The notes below the pieces were generated by a model, which saw nothing but the letters and a program-made list of their open reading frames with translations, did no database searches and was not told where the DNA came from. A stretch of DNA of 64,000 nt from Circinella umbellata (taxonomy: Eukaryota > Mucoromycota > Mucoromycetes > Mucorales > Lichtheimiaceae). Both the position numbers and the translations under genes were made by a program. Shown piece after piece: positions 52,910-64,000 of the stretch (position 1 is its first letter; each line of letters starts with the position of its first letter). The stretch covers positions 53,989 to 117,988 of the forward strand of contig JAIWNF010000090.1 in the NCBI GenBank assembly GCA_025093555.1. Reading direction: 5' to 3'.

Positions 52910-55605
52910 CATTCTAATAAATATATTATTCGTATAACTGTATATTTCTTGTAAATTTTTTCAATATGATATCAATACATGAATATTATTATATATTTTT
53001 AAATAGTTGAATACTATCTGAATACTATCCATATATCTATATATTCCTTGTATATTTTTTTGAATATAATATCAAGACATAAATGTTATTAACTATTACT
53101 ATTACTATTACTATTATTGATTGTTTATCACTATCACTATAATTATTACTGCTATAATATGACTATCTTTATTATTATTTTCTAAGCTTAACGAACATAT
53201 ACGTAAAATCTGGAATTTACGGCTATATATATATACACTATTTTTATTATTATTAACAATATGTAAGTTACTTGATGATAAAGTTACACATGTTAATAGT
53301 GACCCTTTTTTAATTTTCAAATGCCAGGTAAGGCGGGTATAAAGTCTGAGGTGTCTTTTTTTTGTTTCCTCGGTCAAAAAAACACCAGACATAAGTTTTT
53401 TTTAATCCAGCACGAAATAATATCTTTTACGCGACCATTTCATGTCCTTTGTTTTGAACTATCCCATACGTAATCCTCAATCTCCTCTTCGCAAAGATAT
53501 TCATATAATATGTATTCAACAGCTTCATGTCCTTGCCATTGCAATAGATCTCGGGAACGTTATTCCCCCATGGATTAATCACTTGTAGAAAAAATATATA
53601 ATTCTTGGCCTCTTTTATTTATTTTTATATATCATCCATAATATTAGAAGAAATGTTTATCATTACTTAAAAAAATACCAACGACAGAAGTATATAATAT
53701 ATTTATTATTATAAATTATCTTACCTTTATGTATAGTTTTAACTCCCAACGTATGGAAGCTATGGTATCGTGGATGTATAATTTTTTTCATTGTTTATGA
53801 AATACACGGCGTCACGATATTTAATTAGCTAACTTCAACATGCCCTGAAGTGCTAAAAATCACGACTGTAGTAGTAATAATGACATTAGTTAATAATGAT
53901 CAAGAAAAGGATGATGTTGAAGCATCGTGAATAAAATAACACGTAGTAGTATTGGATGGTGATAAAAAAAGATTGAGTATCGATCGTGATGTTGAAGGAT
54001 GACGGATAAACTAATGGTTATCAGCATGGTGATATTGAATCATGATAAAGGAAAGAATTGTGTCTCAAGTTCAAAGATAACAAAGATGGTAGTGAAGATC
54101 AGAAATAAAAATAATTGATGGTATTAACTGGTAGTGTTGAAGAATAACGAATAAAATAAAATAATAGCCACCGTAATAATGATATGCAATAATAATAAAT
54201 TGTAATAAAATCATCATATATAAAAAACACCATCATCCTTTTTCTATTCGTACGTAACCCATTATATACAACTAATCACCCATTAAATAACCCAAACCGT
54301 TTATGTTCCAACTCAACCGCTGTATAAAATAAAAGTTTATTATTACCAAGTTAGAACCGTCATAAAATAAAAGAACAACATACAAGTCTCATCTTCATCT
54401 CAATTTCACAACAAGATTCCTACTAACCTTTTCATGACGATATAGAATTCGTTTAAATATTAAAAGATTAAGATGATTAAGCAGATGTGTTGAAATCCAT
54501 TCGTCCTTTGTTGGTATATATATATATATATATATATAGCTGTTTAGTTTATTACGGGACCGTAATATTTTTTTTTCTTAGATTTTTCTGCTGCTATCCT
54601 TCATATAGACATTGTTCTCTTCTCGCTCATTTTCCATTGAAGATAAATAATATATGGAATGTAACTTAACAGCTGACGATTGATTACAAAGAAAAAGAAA
54701 ACGGTTGAAAAAAAAGGAGGTTATTTTTATCACGAAATCATTTTTACGATTTTATAATTTTCAGTAGCCGTGGGAATCTCAAAAAAAAGACTATTCTTTT
54801 TCTCAACACAAGCAGTTGGATGGATCACGGTGCATTTCAATGGAAAAGTGATCGATTAAAATAAAACCAAGATGGATCTCAAGCTGAAGAATCAAGGAAA
54901 ATGGATGAGTAAAAAAAATGATTTATGATATACAGTGAATGGGAGCAACTTTTATTCTATTTCTCTCATTGTTTATACGTACGTAAGATGCGGTAGCTAA
55001 CATAATCGGCATAGAATGTATTAATAAGTAAATAGATCATGTTCTTGATAAGTAAAAGATGATCTTTAGTTTTACGCTAATAAAAAGAAGAATCATCGAG
55101 AATAAAAATAAACCAGTTGTGTTGGAAATAAACTGAAGCAGTAGTGTTTGATAATATTAATAATGTTAGTCGTTATACATACTGAATAATATGGTGGTGA
55201 CTAATTCTTTATTTTTACTGTGTACTTCTTGTAATGCTCAATAACTTCTGCTTGGTCACCGTAGAGAAAAAATATACGCGAAATATATAAATATACGAAT
55301 AACATTCAGATAATATTCAAATATATAAAAAATATATATGAAGCGATAATAATAACACCGTTAAACACAGACAATAAAAAATTTGGTTTTCTTATACGAA
55401 AAACGACATTTTTTTTTAATATTCACTGATTGCAATATCTGAATCTCTATTTCCAACCTTAATCCCTCAAGAACTGCAGGGAACTTGAGATGATTATAAT
55501 GGTGTTAGAAAATACATGCTTTGCATGGGGCGAAAAAAATGGAATTGCTTTTTATACAATGAGAAGCAATATTTCCCATGGAAAAAAAAAGATGATAAAA
55601 GATAA
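52910..55605. other. AT-rich region with coding-like patch and degenerate repeats
   Basis: At about 53575-53420 the minus strand reads DLLQWQGHEAVEYILYEYLC and then CEEEIEDYVWDSSKQRT, an open, acidic segment that looks like an exon of an unknown protein. At about 53880-54170 a TGTTGAAG..GATAAA motif recurs about four times. (TA)n lies at 54515-54537. The rest shows nothing recognisable. Confidence 0.4.
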
Positions 55606-57831
55606 ATGATTTTTGGATGTAAACATGATGGCCATCCAACTAACAACAGCATTCACCAGGATACTATCAAATCAAAAATATTTGTTGCCAATGACAGCCG
55701 TAAAATTATCGATTCTGGCGACCACAAGCAGAACAAACAGCATAAAGAATTTTCGCAACGTTTTGGACGTTCATTCCGTATGACTCTTCGCTAATCAAAT
55801 ACGGATCGTCAGCGATGACATGTTGTCTCCTTTTATATGTAAGGGGGAACATAATCATGAACTAACACAGGAACCATTATTGTATCCAATGCTGCGTCAA
55901 CTTGCTACTGATGATTAAGTATTTGTTTTACACATGATTAAGAGTGGTGCATCAAATGGATATCAAGTCATTTCTTGCTAGTCGGAGCAAGATCGTTGTT
56001 CTAAAGGATATTACTAATTTGCGGCAAACAGTATTCAATAACGATGCTGATCATACAGTAATCCAATTAATTACGAAGCTCCACGAGAGTGGATATCAAG
56101 TCGCGTTTGATTCAAAGCAAGAAGGAGAGAAATGATTCCTGGTCTCACTTATTTGGGCACATTAATCAGCTATCGATCTGGCACGCAAGTTTCCAGTGAT
56201 AGTGATTTTTAACGCAACATACATATAAAACGAACAAGCATCGAATGCCTTTTGTCAATGTCGTAGGCACAAGAAACGTTGGCTATTCTAGCTTAAAAAC
56301 ATTTTGGATTTCTGGTGGATGGGTATGTCGGGAAACAAACGAGACTTATACTTGGGTTATTCAAAGACTTCAAGACATAGTTTGATCATTTGACTAACTC
56401 GTGTCTCCCTAACGTTTGTTACTGATAGTGTAAATCCTTTGATAAAGGCCTTAGACAAAATATTTCCTGATTGAAAAGAGTTATTATGCAAAGTTCACGT
56501 CCGGCGTAATTTTCGAACAACATTACAAAAGCTTTTTGATACCAAGGGTGATTATGAAGAGCTTAAAAAATGCATCAGCTTTTTGGGGGCTGATAAATAT
56601 GATGACTCTCTCGAACATGTGCCTTGTTCCAGATTAAAAATTCGAGACAAACGCATCGGCCAAATACAAAGACATAGTAATGAGGTCCAAGAAACTCGAA
56701 GAAGTCATACAATATTTAAACGAGTAAGTAAATTTATAACGCTATCTTTATTTGTAAAATAAGCTATTCACAATTATTATTATTGTCATCTACGTATATA
56801 TTTGGTCAACAATATAGAAAGCTCGAGTTTGGTGAAAAGTGGTTAGGCTGAGATATTACGTATGGCACACATTTTGGAAATAATAGTATAAACCGGGTTG
56901 AAGGATCACATGCTAGTCTGAAAAAATCAATTCAAACATCTGTGGCAATCTATACTCTACTTTTAAGCAGATTGATGAACACTGTAATTAAAAGTAAGTA
57001 GAAATAGTCTCGCGTCATATATATGTTTGTGCTAATTGTTTTATCATCTTTTGAAACAGAATATGGCATGGAAAAGACAACTGGATAAAGAATCCTGTTG
57101 ATCCTCATCTTCCACCTAACCATAGGCAACGACTAGCTCAATTAGTGCGTAAAATATCCAAATTTGCATTTTATGCCATTCGCGAAGAGTTTACACATGG
57201 TATGTAATATTATGAAAACCGATAATTGTAAATGTAATACCAAAGCCCATTATTACCTTCCATATTGCCACATTTCACCAACTACTGGTGAAATTCCTTA
57301 ACTTTGGTTCCAAGACACTGGCATCTCTATTCTGAAAAAACTGCAACCAAAGGTAATAGCAATAATAGCAACGGGTAAACTCAATATTCATACTTTAATG
57401 AAATTATATAGAGAACACTACTACAACAAGAAAAACACCATCAATTCTATAACAGAGCCGTATATTGCACCAACTGTTGAGAATAAGATTAATGCTCAAC
57501 TCGTACGCATTAATAACCTATTACATAAATATCCAAACCAACCGCAAGCTCTCTTACAACATTTACAAGCAGTTAGCGACGACTTATTTATAAATCTTGA
57601 AGAATTGCAACCACCAAAAACCTTTCCGAAAAAAGGTAATATGGGAAAGATCAAGAGAAAAACAGCAGAAAGCGTGCCTTCATTGCTTCAGAATACCAAA
57701 AGCAAGAATGAAAACCCAGTTTTGGTTGTGAAGCTGCTGAAGCTTGGTATTGTTTTTTTTTTATTTTTAAACTTATTTGAACAATTGATACTATTTGACA
57801 TATTATCCAATATTTTTTAATTGAATTCATA
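55606..57831 (+). pseudogene. Decayed FAR1-type MULE transposase
   Basis: Plus-strand relic with many stops and frame changes. In order: CKHDGHPTNN (FAR1-like zinc region), HNHELTQEPLLYPMLRQLA, VVLKDITNLRQTV, DLARKFPVIVIFNATY then TNKHRMPFVNVVG (MULE core; the usual Asp in FDATY is Asn), FVTDSVNPLIKALDKIFP, CKVHVRRNF (CxxH), an intron-like gap at about 56724-56815, TYGTHFGNNSINRVEGSHASLK, and a C-terminal open stretch 57398-57820. It is oriented opposite to the intact MULE gene that follows and is only distantly similar to it. Confidence 0.75.
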
Positions 57832-58324
57832 GGTTGGAAAAACATAAAGCCACTGATACAGAGGATTCTCCTTAATTTGACATCATTTAATTTGCACACC
57901 TCATTAAGTTCACCAAAAATCAAGGAACGGTAAAAACAACATAGTAAAATTTTCACATCTTCATTTATTTCACTTTCATAGCAGCTAAGCAACCTTGAAT
58001 CCTTAACGGATAAATTAAAAAAAAATACCTGATAAATATATGTAAAATATATATAAGAGGGGTACGTACGTACAACTTATGTATTGTTACGTACCCCCCT
58101 TTTCGAGGTTGCTAGTCTCTTATTATTACTATCAGTACCGTCAGTATTATCACCTAAACAAATATCAGAAGTTTTAAAATCAATAATAATCTTTACCTCT
58201 ATCCAATAAGAATTAATTGTACTTGAAATATTACCTAGAACATGATTCGATTTTACCTGAAATTGGATTTGATTCCATCAAAAACAATAGAACTAAGAAT
58301 ATAATAATAAAACTTAATAAGATT
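57832..58324. other. Gap between the two MULE genes
   Basis: AT-rich, with a short GTACGTACGTAC run near 58062. No terminal inverted repeat of a MULE could be identified by eye. Confidence 0.4.
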
Positions 58325-60787
58325 TTATTTCTGTTTTTCTGGTCCTTTTTGAGGATTAATTATTTTTTCAAATGAAGATGCTGATTGTTTTAAAATTGCT
58401 CCTATTTGTTCTAATTGATTACAATCTAATTTTTTATAATTTTGTAAAAACAATTTTGCATTTCTATTATATTCTTGAAACGTAGCATCTTGTAAATCTA
58501 AAAGCCTTGTTTCATAAAATGATGGTAGCGGTAATGATGATGATGATGATGGTAGTGATGGCGATAGTGATGATGATGATGATGATACTTGATTATTTTG
58601 TGTGGTTATATGTTGCACTTGGTATGGGATACTTTTAATACGATTTATCAAGAATATATGTTTGCAAAGTTTACGAGAGTATTCAAAATCAGGACAGGAG
58701 CATGTCGATAATAACAATTGTCCATTTTCATTATTTTTATAATTAACTATATACCACTTTCCACAATCCGTGAAAGATCTACAGTATAGCTATAAAAATT
58801 ACAGTTAGAGCTAGATATTAAATAAACTAAAGGTACATATAAATAAACGGTTTACTTACCACACCATTTTCAAATACAATCATACTATTAGCAATATTGA
58901 AATCAATTTTATTCGCTTCTTTTTTTCTTTGTTTTTCATGAGCAGACAAAGACATATGCTTGAAACCATATTTGACTTGTAAAGCATGTTGACGATAATC
59001 TATTTCAACAAGCTCGACTAATGTATAAACAATTCGATCTACACGACAACAGCGAGAACGACCAAGATAAAAAGACTTCAGCTGATTATGCCAGCTTTCA
59101 ACATAGTTATTTGTGTGGAACGACCACGACGAACGCCATGTTTTGCACCACAATTCTTTTTTAGGGTACCAACGTGACAACATATACGCACAAAACTCGA
59201 GACAGCCTTTGTTATCTCTCCATTTAATGACAAATTCGCCCCACAAAACTTCAAAATCATCTTGGTTTTCACAATGCATTAACTTATTTAAATCAGAGTG
59301 TGCTTCACTTCGTAAGATCATTGAATCCTTGGTACCAGTTGATGCCTTGACCTACATTATATATATATACTTAGAATGTAAGTATAGGACTAAAATATCA
59401 ATGACTATAACAATGCTTACATCTTTTTTAATTTTTTTATCCCATGCACGCTTTATGTGCCAATGGCAGAGAAGAATTTGAACCGATTCTTGAAAAACAA
59501 CTCTGATTGCATTAATTTCAATAGGACTGCAGTCTATCATTATCGTTTTTGGAGTAAATTCAACTTCTTTTTTTAGCCATTCTAACCACATAGATACAGT
59601 TTCAGACGTTTCACTATTCGTTATCATAAATCCCAGTGGATATCCTTTGTTTGTTGAACTATTCTTTGCAACAATGGTAAACAAATAACAGTCTTCATCA
59701 TTTAAAAATGATTTGCAAGTTTTGTGGGTCGAATCAATACATATATCTTCTTGTCTTTGTAAAATCTAAATAACAAATAAGATTTTTCAATAACCAAGTC
59801 AGATCATCCATTCATCTAACACCATATAGCTCTATCTAACAATGTTTATTATTACTCACCAATTTTTGCCATGGGGATACCCACGCAATCACAAATGAGC
59901 TCGAATATATATGCTGAAGAACATGATATTCTCTTTTACGTAATTCATCAAACCACAACAAAACACTTTCTTTATCAATATAAGCTTTTCTTGACGACTT
60001 CGAAAGCTTTGCTAAGATAGCATTTTGAACATCAGATGCATTAACTAATAGAGATAATGGAACTTTTGAATCATCATTTTCAGCCTAAGATAAATATAGA
60101 ACCTGTTAGATAAAACCAAGCCATGAAGAACTGTTTTAATTAAAATTCACTAACCTCTTGTAATTCTTCAGGTGATAAACGTAACAAATCTTTAAATGCG
60201 TTCCAATCCATGTTTTTTTCAACATGCTCGTTTATCCAGTTCTTTACTTCAGTGGGGAGACGTGATTTCTTTAATTCTGAATATTCTGTAGGATCGTGCG
60301 AGGAGTGCTGCCAATGATAAATAACTTCACAAGTATTATCAAGTAAAATTCTACATTCAATTTTTGCTTTACAATCTACTTTAATAGTAGGATTGGTGCG
60401 TTGACGTTTTTTGGGTTGATTTTGTTCAGCATTATTCTTTTTTAGGGGTTTTCCTGCGTGATCACATATAAAATATAGAGTTTTTTGCACTTCTTGGTGA
60501 CGACCGACGTGAGTTATAGCATTATTAAAAGTTGAATTTGAGATCTTGACTGGAGTATATGAACCATTTTTTACAAAATTTGCATGTTGTGAAGCAATAT
60601 TATCAAACCAATTATAAAAAGTATTAAGATCATTAACGGAAAAGGTGAAAATTGGTAAAGGATAGCTAGGAGCGACCCTCTGGATATACCCTAGCTCCTT
60701 CTTCTTCTTCTTCTCCTCAGTACTCATTACCAAGGGCAGCACGATGAAGCCAAAGAAAATAAAAAATTGTGACAGGGAAAATTTCAT
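58325..60787 (-). CDS. Intact MULE transposase-like protein with SWIM zinc finger
   Basis: Five exons: 60787-60155, 60084-59860, 59765-59421, 59351-58860, 58789-58325; 719 aa without any stop. Starting at the second ATG (60727, MSTEEKKKKK) would drop a hydrophobic 20-aa leader and is biologically more likely. The N-part has Cys/His spacing of a FAR1/WRKY-like zinc region (FICDHAGKP ... VDCKAKIECRI ... HWQHSSHDP). The MULE core follows: ICIDSTHKTC (first Asp), TIMIDCSPIE (second Asp), CHWHIKRAW (CxxH) and NNYVESWHNQLK (Glu). A SWIM finger CSCPDF...CKH is at residues 595-609. Ser-rich tail. MULE proteins move Mutator-like elements, but domesticated copies act as transcription factors. No TIRs were found around it. 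Confidence 0.85.
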
Positions 60788-60860
60788 TAGACGGACGTTA
60801 AATGTGACTCAATTCTTTTTGATGTTTAAGGTTGGGTGAAAAAAGAAAAAAGTTCGTAAT

Positions 60861-61127
60861 CCTTAAAACATCAAAAAGACTTGTTTTTGGTGTGTTGTGT
60901 TTACTTAAGAAATTATCGTGTCGTATTTACTTAGGTGCTAAAGAAAATATTATGCTGTGTTTGCTAATGATGATTTCCACTGACGCGAATTGTTCACTTG
61001 TAAAAAAAAATCTTGTCTGCATTTTTAAAAAAAATATATTATTTGGTCCCCCCCAAAAAAATAGTTCTTGCCAATTTCTAATGGAAACTGGACATTGGAT
61101 GTGACTTAATTCTTTTTGATGTTTAAG
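60861..61127. repeat. Short inverted-repeat (MITE-like) unit
   Basis: Begins CCTTAAAACATCAAAAAGA and ends with the near-complement TTCTTTTTGATGTTTAAG, 267 bp apart. A third copy of the end sequence (GTGACTCAATTCTTTTTG...) lies just outside at 60804-60830. No gene inside. Confidence 0.55.
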
Positions 61128-61709
61128 CAAGTTCCCACTGCCGTCCCGCCGGACTTTTAAAGGCTGGCCTATGCACTTCTTTAAGGTGTGCCGCCGTAAT
61201 TTTTTTAGTCCATGAGTTTTTAGTAATGGGACAACTTTTCTGTCACTTTTACATAGTGATCCACCTTGGCGGTTCATAATTAGGTGCCGTGTGAGGTTTA
61301 ACAATTTTTTGCACTAGTAAGTTTCTTTTTTTTTCTCTATTATTTTCCCCTGGTGCGCGCCTAGTGCGCGATAATAATTTCCTTATAAGTTTTTATTCTC
61401 TGTTATGAAACATTGTCCCTCTTTCTGCTCTTCCTGCTTACTTGTACTATCCCACCTTTTGAAAAGGTCTGGAGATACCCTACCACATACGAGGAAGGTA
61501 AATTGGGAGAGAGATTCATAATGGATGATTAAGAATGGAATATTGAAATTACATAAGAGTTCCCTCATAATTTTTTATTTGTTATGACGTCCGCACTCTT
61601 TTTGGTATTCTTTATATAAGAAAGGCAAATTGGGAAGGAAGTTACATAGTGAATAATTGAGAATGGGATACTGAAAAAATAATTTATTATGAGTGGCTCA
61701 CATAATGAA
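61128..61709. other. Flank of the Ty3 relic; GC-richer patch and degenerate duplication
   Basis: 61130-61310 is less AT-rich and open on the minus strand (RQGGSLCKSDRKVVPLLKTHG) without a recognisable domain. 61496-61566 and 61622-61700 are degenerate copies of one another (AAATTGGGA..., AGAATGG.ATA.TGAAA). Could be part of an old LTR; not proven. Confidence 0.4.
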
Positions 61710-64000
61710 TTAACAATGGGGATGTTGAAAATATAAGGGTAGCTCTTTCAAAGCATGATCAGGAATATACGGCCGCAAAAAATCACCAGGAAGAACAGGC
61801 TCATGACCATATGTTAAATAATATGGGCTATACTTGGCGGTGGTATGCGTTCGGATACGACAGGCAAAAAGAGCAGCGTCCAAGTATTGATCCCAAATAT
61901 GGAGAGCACCATTCGTATACTTCGGTAGCATTTGTTTTAATACGCCGTTATACCTTTCGCACTTGGAAATTGATCTTGTATGAAAGGCACTTGTGAAACG
62001 ATGAGCAGTTTTAATATGTTCAGTATAAAAATGAACAACTTTACTCAGAAAATTTGCACCACGATAAATTACGATCTCTTTCGGACATGAAAAACGCATA
62101 ATGATTTCTTGATACAAGAAGTCAACAACCGCCTTACTCGATGCAATAGGAACAGTACGCGCGATTGGATAATTCGTTGCATAGTCAACAGCAACTAAGA
62201 TCCACCGATTTCCTTTGGTCGACTTCGGCAACTCACCAATGAAATCAAGATGCCAACGTTCAAATGCACCAGGAACAGGCAAAGGATGCATAACATCATA
62301 GTGAGCGCGCGAATGACGAGAATTGACCTGACAAGAAGGACAACGTTGTAACCATTCCTTAATATCAGCTTTCATTGACGGCCACCACACACGAAAACGA
62401 AGCAAATCAAAAAGAGTTCCGGAACTAGCATGACCAAAAGCCTCATGGAAAGAATTAACTTTATCAGCGCGTTGCACAAACGGTAAAAATCGTACTTCTT
62501 TTATTTCTTCGGAATCATCTTCATGTTTCAGTTTAATTAATCGGGACACCTTTTGATCCTTTATCACGAAATGTTCTTTTTTGTGTTTTAAAAAGTTAAC
62601 AACGGTTTCTGGCAAATCAGAAGGACGATCCACATAATAGCTTGGCCAATCATTACGATGCTCAGGAGGAATGGAGCGGGCAGAGACAGCATACAAGAAT
62701 TCCGGTTCCATTGTGGTTTGACCAGGAGCACCAGAATAATCTTGACGAGACAATGCATCAGGGACATATATTGTCTTACCAGGCTGATAAGAAATGACTG
62801 TCGGATCGTATAATTCAAGTTCGTTCATCCATCGGACCAGCCGAGGAGTATACTTGGACTATGAATGCAAGTATTTCAAAGGATGGTAATCCGAGCGAGC
62901 TTCATATTGAGTGCCTTCTAAGAAACAATGCCAGGTACGTAATGCATGTAATATTGCCAAGAGTTCACGTTCTTGAGTTGGATAATTATGCTCTGCAGAT
63001 GAAAGTTTACGTGATTCATAGGCTAATGAATGCCATTGTTTATCATTTCCTTCCTGTAATAGCACGGCACCGGCACCGACATCTGATGCATCAACTTCTA
63101 TGCGATAAGGTTTTTTCGTATTGGGTACTTGTAATACTGGTGCTTGGATCAGTTTTTCTTTTATTAAATCAAAACTTCTTTAACATGCATCACTCTATTC
63201 GATCTTTCTTTTTTTGGCCCAATACCACGAGTCAGATCAGTCAAAGGAGCAGCCATGCTAGTGAAATTAGGAATGAACCGTCTAAAATGCTGGGCTAAAT
63301 TAATGAACTGATGTACTTCTTGAACATTATTGAGTGGTTTCCATTCTTGAATGGCCTTGACCTTATCGGATGCAGGAAGAATGCCTGCCGCAGAGACACG
63401 AAAACCCAAGAAGGTAATTTCTTCTTTACCAAATTCGCACTTCTTGTAATTTGCATATAAATGATTATCACGTAATTTATCTAACACCATTTTAATATGC
63501 TCTTTATGTTTATCCCACGAGTCGCTAAAAATCAAGATATCGCCAAATATACAATACAACATCGATCAATAAATCACCTAACACCTTATTCATCAATGCT
63601 TGAAAACTTGGGGGAGCATTACATAATCCAAACGGAACACTTTCCACGAATATTGACCATATCTTGTGTTAATGCCGTTTGGGAATATCTGATTCACGAA
63701 TTTTGATTTGATGGTAACCGCTCTTCAGATCCAAACTTGTAAAATATTTAGCACCTTGTAACGTTCCAAACATTCATCGATTCTTGGTAATGGTGCATTA
63801 ATTCTGATAGTCTTTTTATTTGTTGCTCTATAGTCAACACACATCCGCATTGTACCATCCGCTTTTTTATGAATAACACTGGACTTCCCCAAGGTGACGC
63901 ACTCGGTACTACAGGCCCAATTCAAGTAGTTCATTTAACTGATGCTGTGATTCATCAAGTTCCAATGGCGACATCTTATACGGAGGTCTAGACACAGGTT
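61710..64000 (-). pseudogene. Ty3/gypsy retrotransposon pol relic (RT-RNase H-integrase), partial
   Basis: Minus strand, entering from beyond the window end. About 63960-63725 has reverse transcriptase motifs (KKADGTMRMCVDYRA, PLPRIDECL). 63562-63164 has CEFGKEEITFLGF and IQEWKPLNNVQEV. 63120-62860 has RNase H pieces ([22 protein letters not shown]). 62828-61710 is a long open integrase: HHCC zinc finger (HEAFGHASS ... CPSCQ), LDFIGELPKSTKGNRW (Asp), then IVIYRGANF where the family has DRGANF, so the second catalytic Asp is Tyr, then KCERYNGVLKQML (Glu). Several stops and frame changes lie in RT and RNase H, and the YxDD box reads YIFGDIL after an indel. The element is dead. Confidence 0.88.

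Noticed and set aside
57651..57992. Minus-strand ORF between the MULE genes
   Set aside because: Overlaps the C-terminal region of the plus-strand MULE relic in antisense.

Overview
The window is nuclear DNA of a fungus. It is strongly AT-rich, and its genes carry many short introns with GT..AG borders and fungal-type branch points. A fungal Num1/Mcp5-type PH protein, a Sod2/Nha1-type Na+/H+ antiporter, a GT34 mannan-type glycosyltransferase, and Rab11 and Ras proteins all fit an early-diverging fungus. Mucoromycota (Mucorales-like) is my best inference, not a proven placement. I saw no bacterial operons, rRNA, tRNA or CRISPR.

Layout. Positions 1-717 hold the 3' end of an unrecognised basic protein gene. 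From 2.07 to 12.35 kb lie a GT31-like/GT34 fusion glycosyltransferase, a mitochondrial-type PPR protein, a Na+/H+ antiporter (9 exons) and a WW-domain/RGG protein. From 13.2 to 19.6 kb is a transposon cluster: a decayed PIF/Harbinger copy, a second Harbinger copy with its Myb/SANT-like partner, and a complete-looking 1.9-kb Tc1/mariner element. From 20.2 to 23.8 kb are a 7-TM membrane protein and gluconokinase. A repeat island follows at 24.6-25.8 kb.

From 26 to 49.3 kb is a housekeeping block: DNA polymerase kappa (13 exons) and COQ6 facing away from each other across a 245-bp shared promoter, then Rab11, a Num1/Mcp5-like PH protein, a Ras GTPase and USP7/HAUSP (18 exons). From 50.3 kb to the end the DNA is again transposon-rich: a DDE transposase with three in-frame stops, a 1.37-kb TIR element with GGCGCGCC palindromes, a decayed FAR1/MULE copy, an intact SWIM-finger MULE gene, and a broken Ty3/gypsy pol that runs off the window.

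Most gene models were spliced by hand. In each, exon lengths sum to a multiple of three and the joined protein matches the conserved blocks of its family. The most unusual points are the Ras gene, whose G1-to-switch I region is split into exons of 18, 22 and apparently 2 nt; the GGCGCGCC terminal-palindrome repeat family; the GT31-GT34 fusion; and an intact MULE gene sitting beside dead relatives.
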